Positions 56,640-64,000 of a stretch of 64,000 nt of DNA are shown here, piece after piece. The notes beneath the pieces are model-generated. The model was not told where the DNA came from. It was given only the letters and a program-made list of their open reading frames with translations, and made no database searches. The translations under genes were made by a program, and so were the position numbers. The DNA is from Pseudocercospora fijiensis CIRAD86 (lineage: Eukaryota > Ascomycota > Dothideomycetes > Mycosphaerellales > Mycosphaerellaceae), in contig NW_006921532.1 in the NCBI RefSeq assembly GCF_000340215.1, positions 8,499,409 to 8,563,408 on the forward strand, read 5' to 3'. Position 1 is the first letter of the stretch; each line of letters starts with the position of its first letter.

Positions 56640-56644
56640 ATAGG
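56640..56644. other. 5-bp target duplication ATAGG, right
   Basis: ATAGG after the right LTR matches 49490-49494 exactly. It marks the break point inside the helicase relic. Confidence 0.9.
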
Positions 56645-57300
56645 CTAAAGGCCTAAAAAGGCAAACTCTTGCCTTCGCTAGTCTTAGCTACTATTATTAT
56701 ATTAGAGTAGGCAAATACAAGAGCCTAGATACTATAGATCTAGGATTCCTTTAGTATAAAGCCCTTGCCTAGATATATCTTATCGAGAATCTTTCGCAGT
56801 CCTTAGGTAATAATATCGCGATATACGTTAATAGCTTCTAGGGTACGTATCGCATCGTAGACTAACTACTATACTTGCTCGAGTAATATATTAGTATTAA
56901 AGATCTTATCGTAGCGCTACTAGAACTAGGCTTTATAGTTACTCTTTCTAGCTAGCTACTCGACTAGTAGTAGATAGCTAAAGTCTAGCGACTCTCGACT
57001 AATAGTAGTACGACCTAGTAGTTTAGGTCCGATAGGCTAGTCGCCTTTCTTCTTCTTCTAAGATCCGGTCTTAGCTACCTTATCTTTCTTTGCCTAGACG
57101 CGGCGCTACTTCTCGCTACTACCTAATTTTAGTAGTATTATTATCGGTAGTAGATATAGCAGCGGCGGCGGCGGCGATAGTAGGATCGACCTTTAAATAC
57201 ACGCGAGGCGGCTAGATATATATACGTATGCGCGTAAGTACTAGAGAGGTCGATATAATAGCGCGTTAGTATTAAAGGTAGACGGTGCCTTATTAGCCCT
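56645..57300 (-). pseudogene. RecQ-like helicase relic, N-terminal part
   Basis: On minus the sequence just right of the insertion reads TSEGKSLPF.AFSL, a Walker A motif (GKS) with a Trp-like stop. It continues in sense after the insertion with motif Ia at 49440-49489. Upstream the frame is degenerate and the true start was not found. Confidence 0.65.
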
Positions 57301-58393
57301 AGATAGCAATATTAAGACAAGGGCAGTAGTTTTAAGGCATTCTAAAGCGCGGAGATTAGAGAGATAGTTAATGCGACGGGCCGTACGTACTTCGCTTAGC
57401 GTTATATATACTATTTATAGGTAAGTAATATATAGTAGGTAGATACAAATAGAGTATTTAGGCAAGTCGTCTTAGAAAACTAAAAATTAATCTCTTAATT
57501 AACGTTTTCGCGACTACTTTATATAGACAATCTAAGAGATCATTTTATAACGTATAACTATACTACTAACAACTTTTTACTATTTTGCGTAGTTATTAGG
57601 CTATATAGATTTGTAACTACTTTCGTATTCGGGGACTTATATAGAGGAGGAACGGTTTGACTTTAGGCGCTCCGCTATAGCTTTCTCTATACCCAATATA
57701 GTTAGTGTCGATGCCTAAGGATACAGAATCACGTAGAAGAATCTACAATACTCGGAGCGCCTGAGAGGAGGTAGAGACAGCCTAGCAGCGCCGGGATTTC
57801 ACAATTGACTTGGGCATTTTAAGCATAACATCCTATGCGAATGGTCTGCGCGAGTATGCGTTGATGGCCCTGCAACAGTGTCTGATATGCTCACAGAGTC
57901 CACAGTCCAAGGTCCACGGTGTCTTGAATGTCTTTGTTCTCTCTCGGAATGCCGTGTCTCTATTCACGGTTGTGATCTGTGGTCAAGGGCGGCATATTAT
58001 GTAGAAAAGCAAACATGAATCTTCCATTTATTGTCCATACTCCCTCTGCCAAACAACAGCTCGGAATAGCCACTGATTATTACCGTTCTGCCTGCCCTGC
58101 CCCTGCCACTCGGCGTGGCAACATTGTCGGCCAAGCAATAGCAGAGCAGAGCCAGCCAACGTCACCCGCCTCCAGCCCATAGCCGCAGCGTTGCTTGGCG
58201 ACGACCCTGTTAAACTGCGGCATCCTCTTTCACCTTCATCACACCACACCACAACTCACACGCCCATCTTCAAACCGTCGCATAACCTCCGCCAGCACTT
58301 CCGCAAACCCGCGCGCAGGACCTACCGCTATTTGCACCGTATCGACACCTCAATCGAACTCCTGAGCGTCCACCCGGTCAGACAGTCAGCAGC
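57301..58393. other. Island edge and SNC1 upstream region
   Basis: TA-rich RIP-type sequence fades between about 57480 and 57700, and ordinary composition returns by about 57720. I see no gene here. The right part is pyrimidine- and CA-rich (58200-58390) and should hold the Snc1 promoter and leader. Short frames at 57810-58182 lack protein-like features. Confidence 0.55.
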
Positions 58394-58908
58394 ATGGCGA
58401 GCAGCAACAATGACGGTCTCTACGACCCCTATGTCAAGCGCGGCGCAGAGGGCGATGTCGGAAACACGCGCACACAAGGACTGCAGCGAGTGAGTCTCCA
58501 CGAGTGACCAGACCCAGACTTTGGCGCATTTGCGTTTTCGGAGTTTGTGGCGGAAGGCAGCAGCGACAATGGCACTGACGACGAGGACAGGAAATCGACA
58601 GCGCAGTACACACCATGCAGAACAACATTCACAAAATCTCCGAACGTGGCGAGCGCCTAGACAACCTCCAGGACAAGACCGACCACCTCTCAACGCAAGC
58701 CAACAGTTTCCGCCGCGGCGCCAACCGGGTGCGAAAGCAGATGTGGTGGAAGGATATGAAGATGCGCATGTGTATCATCATCGGTATCATCATCCTGCTT
58801 GTAGTCATCATAGTGCCCTCTGGTGAGCTATACCCTTGAATCTGCGTGCTTGCGAAGCTGGACCTTGTGCTAACAATAGTAACAGCTATCTACGGCAGCA
58901 AGCACTAG
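58394..58908 (+). CDS. SNC1: Synaptobrevin-like v-SNARE Snc1
   Basis: Three coding exons: 58394-58489, 58591-58822 and 58886-58908 (introns of 101 and 63 nt), giving 116 residues. The R-SNARE helix runs from about residue 30 to 90 ([20 protein letters not shown], then [20 protein letters not shown]). Its zero-layer Arg is at residue 51. The membrane-proximal basic/Trp segment is [10 protein letters not shown], and a single C-terminal anchor follows ([20 protein letters not shown]) with a very short lumenal tail (YGSKH). Known role: fusion of secretory vesicles with the plasma membrane and recycling endosomes, important at the hyphal tip. The last exon encodes only the final eight residues. 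Confidence 0.95.
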
Positions 58909-59706
58909 AACGCGACACGAGACCCTGACCTCATCACGACGCGAGAATTCTCGAAGACCGCGAATGGACATGAACCTGGAGCATGGAAAGGCGGATGCGC
59001 AGCAGAGCACTCGCGAGGCTGCTGATAGCGGGAGGGAAGAAAGAGCTTCATCACCACCACCTTGTCCACATACCCCCGACTACCCTGTTGAACAGCATTG
59101 GTCTTGAATTTACGATAATGGCGCTTACGGAGCGAATGGGCGCAATCTTCTCGCCGCACGCAATGTCTTGCTCAGTTCGTGTCACTGTCCTCCTGTAATT
59201 ATCCCCTATCCAATCCGCCTTGTTGCAGCATCAGGAGGAATGCGCAGACAGCCCTTGCATTCCGAACAGAAGGTGAGAAATGATTAGAGAAAGCAAACCG
59301 GGCGATCCAAGCACGTTGATTACAATATTCGTCCTGCATAAAGTCGACTGCTGGGTATCACTATTCATAACTCTTTCCTTCGCATGTCAATGCTGGGTGC
59401 AGTCTGCTATTCCTCGCCTCAATCATCATCCTAAAGGCACAAAACAAGTGGTATCATGCAATGGTAATCAATGGCGTCGCAACAAACATGCCTTCCTCCT
59501 CAGCTCCAATGCGCATGGCTTCGGTGTTGAGATGCCAGAGATGCAGTAGAAACGTACCGTCCAGATCCAGCACAAGACTCCAGAAATGCCACTCATTTGA
59601 CATCATCGTACGGCACGCTGATGACAGGCTCGGGAAGCTTGGTGTAGTCGTCGCGAGCAGGCAGTGTCGACAATGCGTGAGCATGCGGAGCTTGTGATGA
59701 AGAGTC
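58909..59706. other. Convergent intergenic, no gene seen
   Basis: About 800 bp between the Snc1 stop (plus) and the small hydrophobic gene stop (minus). Short frames on both strands have no family features. Both 3' UTRs should lie here. Confidence 0.5.
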
Positions 59707-60016
59707 CTAGACCGCACTTCTTCCCACCCTGCGACGCTTGCCAGCTTTGCCGCAGGTCAGGCAGCTCGCGATGGCCCAGAAGACACTGACGATGGCGTTG
59801 GCGATTGCTTTGATCACAGCAACGATCTGCGAGAGCATGGGTTAGACAACATGCCGGCGCAATCTTGCGACTATGTGAAGGACTTACGGCGTTAACAACG
59901 GCCATGAAACAGCTGGTGATGGCGTTCACAACGCTGTTGAACTGTGCGGCGCGTTAGAAGAAGTGTCGACCAAGCGGTCTGAGAGGATGTCTTACGCAAG
60001 AGGCGACGGCACCCAT
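59707..60016 (-). CDS. Tiny hydrophobic membrane protein, 64 residues
   Basis: Three coding exons on minus: 59996-60016, 59888-59941 and 59707-59826, with introns of 54 and 61 nt, all in phase 0. The product is 64 residues: MGAVASC|FNSVVNAITSCFMAVVNA|IVAVIKAIANAIVSVFWAIA... ending in a basic tail (GKAGKRRRVGRSAV). It is almost wholly hydrophobic with repeated A/V/I-N-A patterns, Gly2 and Cys residues that could be lipidated (MGxxxSC-like), and a cationic C-terminus. Short proteins of this look recur in ascomycete genomes, but I know no function. Support comes from three exons joining cleanly in phase and the striking composition. It could be a membrane-associated stress or surface peptide; that is speculation. 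Confidence 0.7.
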
Positions 60017-60507
60017 TGTGCTTATTTGCGATTCCGCGTGTTTGATATGACTGGTACGTGTATGTCGAGTCGATGCAGCTCTGGGAGGCTGATGGGTAGA
60101 GCACTGCGCGTTATGATTCTGTGTTGATGAGTCGATGTATGCAGCAAAGAAGACGAACGGAGGAGGGACGAGCTGGACGGGACGGTTTTGTTGTCAGGGA
60201 AAGAAGCAGCAGCGCAGCGCAGCGCAGCGCAGTGTCCTCCAGCAGAGCAGAGCAGCGTCAACTGCAAGCAAGGATCCTTCGCTGCACCATCACTGTGACG
60301 TGCACCCCTGCCCATTCCTGTGGCATTTTCACGTTTGACCGCCGTGTTTGCGTCAAGCATGATCATGATCCCGCCACGGCTGCAGGAGATGACAGCCGAT
60401 TACCGCTCCGCCGATATGTGTCCGCGCGCCATCGCCCTCACCTATTTCGCCTGCGTGTTGGTGTGGGCCGTGAAGGTGCAATACTTGGAAGAGAGATGAG
60501 GTGCATC
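60017..60507. promoter_or_regulatory. Upstream region of small hydrophobic gene
   Basis: About 490 bp from the gene start to the hAT insertion. It includes a short GCGCA pentanucleotide array around 60212-60232. The promoter of the 64-residue protein gene should be here. No other gene is supported. Confidence 0.45.
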
Positions 60508-60515
60508 CGTGTGAC
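60508..60515. other. 8-bp target duplication CGTGTGAC, left
   Basis: CGTGTGAC directly precedes the hAT element and is repeated at 63567-63574. Confidence 0.9.
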
Positions 60516-63500
60516 TAGGGGTGCTGTTAGTAACCACTTGTCGGTAGAGAGCAACGTTAGTAACAAAACAACGTTAATAACCGGTTAGTATCAATATTCA
60601 TGCCTTAGGTGTCTATATGGACCTCACCTCTTTATAATATAGAATAGACTAAGCCTGTAACAATAGTATAGTGCCTTCGTAACTATCTCGGTACTAATAT
60701 TCTTTATAGATCCGTCTCTTCCGACTTAGCTAAGCTCAATTTGGTGTAGATTAGTATAGAGATTGCTTATATAGCTCTTCCGAGTAGTAGTTGCTTAGGC
60801 GACTGCTTAGTAGAGGGTTACCTAGCAACTATACTACTAGGGTTAGTAGAATAGTAGGTTTACTAATGTTGTCCGAATAGCCTAAAACTAGATAGTTCGA
60901 GAGGTATTGTTAAGAGAGAATTGCCTGCTATTTTTCTACCTATTTCGACTACCTAATCCTCCGATTTTCGTATTTCTAGCAATTCTACGAATCTTATAAT
61001 TCCGACTTTTTTAAAATACCTCGTTTAAAGGACCTAGTTAACCTCAACTTCTCCTAAGTCGACACCGCTAATATAGGCAAATTTGTAAGGTGTATCTAGT
61101 ACGATAGCGGGAAAGGAACGATAGTAGAGGGAAGCCTATTATAGAAGAAGGCACACCTAGCGAAATATTAGAAGTATTTAGACTATAAGAGGGCTTACTA
61201 TTCTAACGATAAAGAGGCGCCGCCGCGCAAGCAACGTACGCTGCTATTTAGTATCGCTAAGTCTAAGAAGGTGCGTAATTTAGCTATTACGAGGGCGATA
61301 TTGTATAGCGGAAGGCTATTTAATCTCGTAGACGCGAGATTCTATCCTAAATAGCGCGAGGCCTTCTATACCTTCGACACCAATTATAACCCTCTAAGTC
61401 GCGATAAGGTAGTAGATTGTATCGATACGGTACGAGCGGAGGTCGAGAAGGACGTTAAGGCGGTATTTAATACGCTTCGAGACCTTAACTTTAGCGCTAA
61501 TAAGAGTGAGAGCCGCGGTAGTACTCGTTTCTATAACCTATTAGCTAATATAGTGTCTAGCTCGTTCTTCTATAACCTACTAGATATAAAGGACTCTAAC
61601 GCTAACGCTATTACCCTCGCGTAGTAGGTAACTAAGTAGATAGCGCCCTTTGTTAATAGTAACCTTAAACGATAGAATAGCCTACAAACCGATACCTGCG
61701 CGACAATAAGATTACTCTAGGACCGACTCGCCGAGAATCTACTTACTAAGTATATAATTTGCGTCTTCTACGACTCGTATAGTATATAGCTATATATTAG
61801 CGACTAGGGTAACTATTAGAAGGACTCGTACCTGCCGTTCTATAGCGATACGCTCCGAGAGGCTTTATATATACTTACCTTATTTAAGAGGTCGAAGAAG
61901 GCTTAGAATATCCTAAAGGCCTTTACTAAGGATAACGAGGCTATTTTAAGGGCATTTGCTATCGCCTGTCTTACTCGCTAGGGGTTATACTATACTGCAA
62001 TATATAGCCTATTTGTAGTAATAACAACCCTTTAAGACTACTCGAGGGTTATAGCTTATAGGCTATTCCGAGGCTCGAATAGTCGCCTCGTAAAGGGCGC
62101 CTCTGCTGCTCTTAAGACTATTAACTCGCCTCTATTCTAGAGCCGCCTATAGAGCCTTTATACACTCCTTTAGCTAATTAACGAAGTACGGCTAGTTAGT
62201 GAGAGCGATACCTCTAAGGTTAGCGATATAGTGCCTCGCTAGCGGCAACTGCGTCGCTTAATTAAGTAGGCGCGCCTGCCTTACTAGAAGGACCTATTAT
62301 CGCTCTTCGACCTCCGGTTTATTAAGTAAATACAACCCGTCTACTAGGTAGCGTACTCGTTATATATTAATAATCTATTAGTTTCTCGAGAATTTAGTAA
62401 CCGCGAAGAAGAATGCCGCATTACCTTCTTTAAGCGCTATTTTGCCTACGAAGACTACGATCCTTCTATATTCGAGCGCTATCTACGATTTAACGACGAA
62501 TTTATCGAATTCCGAGACTCTACGCAACGCTTCTTCGCTATTAGTAACTACTACGAGCTTAGTCGGTACCGAGAGCGCGGCAATATTACTGCTTATTAGG
62601 ACTTCCTTACTCGTAAAGCGCCTCTTATAGCGGAAGTCGCTCTCCGCCTATATAGAATACCTGCTAACTTAGTACCTTCCGAGCGAGCCTTTAGCGCTAT
62701 AAATTTTATATAGAACGACTATCGCTCGAAGCTGTCCGCTACGCGCACCGACGACTGCATCTATATCTATATAAATAGCCGCGCCTTGCGTAGGCGATTA
62801 GTAGAAGAGGTAGTAAGACGGCAACGATAAGCTAAGTTACGAGAGATATAGCAGCGACAGTTAGCAACTAAGAAAGAGATTAGGAAGGCAGAATTAGACG
62901 CATTGCTTGCCTTCGAAGAAGCTATAATAAATAACTACTGCTTGCTACTAAGCGACCCTCGCTATCTCTATATACCTAACCTTAAATAGCTATTTAATCT
63001 ATATAGTCTATCTTACTACTAAGAAGATAACGACTTCGAAGACGAGCCTATTAATTATAAAGCGCTCTTCGAGGCGATAACGAGTAGTTAACTACTATAG
63101 TACTTACTATTCTTTAAGCTAGTTAATAGCTAGGCTTCTACTAAACACGACCCTCTAGTTAGCTATACGCTATTTAGTTAGTCGCTCTTATAAGACAACA
63201 ATACTAACAACGGCTAGTAATAGCTAGAGACATATAGTAACTATGCTAGTACGGAAGCGCTTAGATAATAAGCGCTCTAACAACGGCCGTATTATTAAGC
63301 TTAAGAAGTGGTCTATTCTATAGCAAGAAGTGGTCTATATAGTAGTCTTAATCTACAGCAAGAAGTGGTCTATATAGTAGTCTCAATCTATAGTAAGAAG
63401 TAGTCTTATTCTATAGCTATATTGCCTTTAATATAGTATTACCTTCTACCTCTGGTTAGCCCTAGTTAGCCTTATATTACTAACAACTTAGTGGATAAGA

Positions 63501-63566
63501 GCAACGTTATTAACATGGTTAGCAACGTTAGTAACGTTGCTGACAATTAACAACCTGGCACCCCTA
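60516..63566 (+). mobile_element. hAT DNA transposon, RIP-mutated
   Basis: A 3051-bp element whose ends read TAGGGGTGC (left) and the complementary GCACCCCTA (right), extended imperfectly inward. It is flanked by an exact 8-bp duplication (CGTGTGAC), the hAT hallmark. Subterminal AACGTTA motifs are repeated near both ends. Inside is a transposase relic in plus with the hAT dimerisation domain. The body is RIP-type (TA-rich, Trp-like TAG stops) while the flanks are normal, so mutation stops at the element edges. Confidence 0.93.
61080..63090 (+). pseudogene. hAT transposase relic
   Basis: Read on plus through TAG/TAA stops, the frame shows FYDSYSI.LYISD, AFAIACLTR.GLYYTAIYSL and, near 62580-62780, LYRIPANLVPSERAFSAINF followed by DYRSKLSATRTDDCIYIYIN. 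The last part is the hAT C-terminal dimerisation region (IPAxSxPSERxFSxxG...RxxLxxxxxxxLxxLxxN). Ends are approximate. The C-terminal extension to about 63090 is acidic and uncertain. Confidence 0.85.
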
Positions 63567-63574
63567 CGTGTGAC
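63567..63574. other. 8-bp target duplication CGTGTGAC, right
   Basis: Exact copy of 60508-60515 directly after the element end. Confidence 0.9.
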
Positions 63575-64000
63575 CGTGACGCGCGACGAATAGAGATAAG
63601 ACAGGGATCCATGGCTTGCACACGCTCGCTTTTAGCTTCGATGCCACAACGATCGACATGCATCTTGATGGACTTGACGCTTTCGGCGTGGTGTGGCATG
63701 ATATGGCCTCGTGTGTGTGGCGTTTGCAGCAGAACGATGTGGCGTGAAGAGCCTCGCATTGTGAACTCACCTCACCTCATCCTCACAAACGATATATTGC
63801 GCTTACATCGCAGAAAGATCATACCGTGTCAGACGCCTCCAAGAAGCTTCTCGGCTGAGCTGGACGGCGTGAGCGCATGATACGAGCAAGTTTTTCGAGT
63901 CAGCCAGCTGCAAGACGCTCTGGGATTCAGCATAGCTTCCGCATGCACTATCGACTTTCTGAAATGGCTTGGAGCCACCGCCGACGAGGTTCGCTAAGGA
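63575..64000. other. Ordinary sequence, no gene supported
   Basis: Normal composition, continuous with the left flank of the hAT insertion. Short frames on both strands (for example 63611-63880) have no recognisable features. It may be upstream sequence of a gene beyond the window. Confidence 0.45.

Noticed and set aside
36102..57700. Expressed genes within the island (small open frames such as 55956-56213 or 40576-40821)
   Set aside because: All short frames fall inside transposon relics or repeats in RIP-mutated DNA and match no independent gene.

Overview
The window looks like nuclear DNA of a filamentous ascomycete, most likely a Dothideomycete of the Mycosphaerellaceae/Capnodiales type (an inference from gene content and style). 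The genes have short GT-AG introns (mostly 47-103 nt), tight intergenic spacing on both strands, and fungal-only families such as Yrb30, PaxB-like membrane proteins and TRI12-type transporters. The transposon-derived stretches carry the signature of repeat-induced point mutation (RIP): TA-rich, CG retained, CA/TG scarce, and former Trp codons read as TAG. Exon structures below were worked out by hand from splice signals, reading frame and protein-family continuity; there is no transcript evidence.

Layout. From 0.3 to 20.5 kb is a housekeeping block: Yrb30 (Ran-binding), eRF3/Sup35 with a prion-like N-terminus, Rad4/XPC, the cyclin-dependent kinase Cdc28/Cdk1, glucose-6-phosphate 1-epimerase, Rif1, Ric8/synembryn and a small single-span membrane protein. 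From 20.7 to 34.4 kb is an accessory or metabolic block: a mitochondrial-type short-chain dehydrogenase (SDR), a small secreted protein, a PaxB-like seven-span membrane protein convergent with an MFS efflux pump (24 bp apart), a glutamine-synthetase-like ligase, a second SDR whose start codon is split by an intron, acyl-protein thioesterase, and a LigB extradiol dioxygenase with an N-terminal membrane anchor. No polyketide, peptide or terpene backbone synthase was seen. From 34.5 to 35.9 kb, two mitochondrial genes (complex I NDUFA2-type subunit and pyruvate carrier MPC2) are divergently paired.

From 36.1 to about 57.7 kb is a gene-dead, RIP-mutated island of nested transposons. It holds a complete PIF/Harbinger element with 24-bp terminal inverted repeats (TIRs) and TTA target duplications; a plus-strand ruined gene of more than 3 kb resembling DUF6589 proteins; several kilobases of short tandem repeats; and a RecQ-like helicase gene cut in two by a 7.1-kb Ty3/Gypsy chromovirus with 197-bp LTRs and a perfect 5-bp target duplication (ATAGG).

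From 57.7 kb normal sequence resumes with the exocytic v-SNARE Snc1 and a 64-residue hydrophobic protein. A complete but RIP-dead 3.05-kb hAT element with 8-bp target duplications (CGTGTGAC) then interrupts otherwise ordinary sequence. The last 0.4 kb has no recognisable gene.

The most distinctive observations are the transposon nest with exactly resolvable boundaries, the interrupted RecQ helicase, the unusual gene starts (a split ATG, a 4-nt first coding exon, a 12-nt microexon, a GC-AG intron) and the possible small metabolic cluster at 20.7-34.4 kb.
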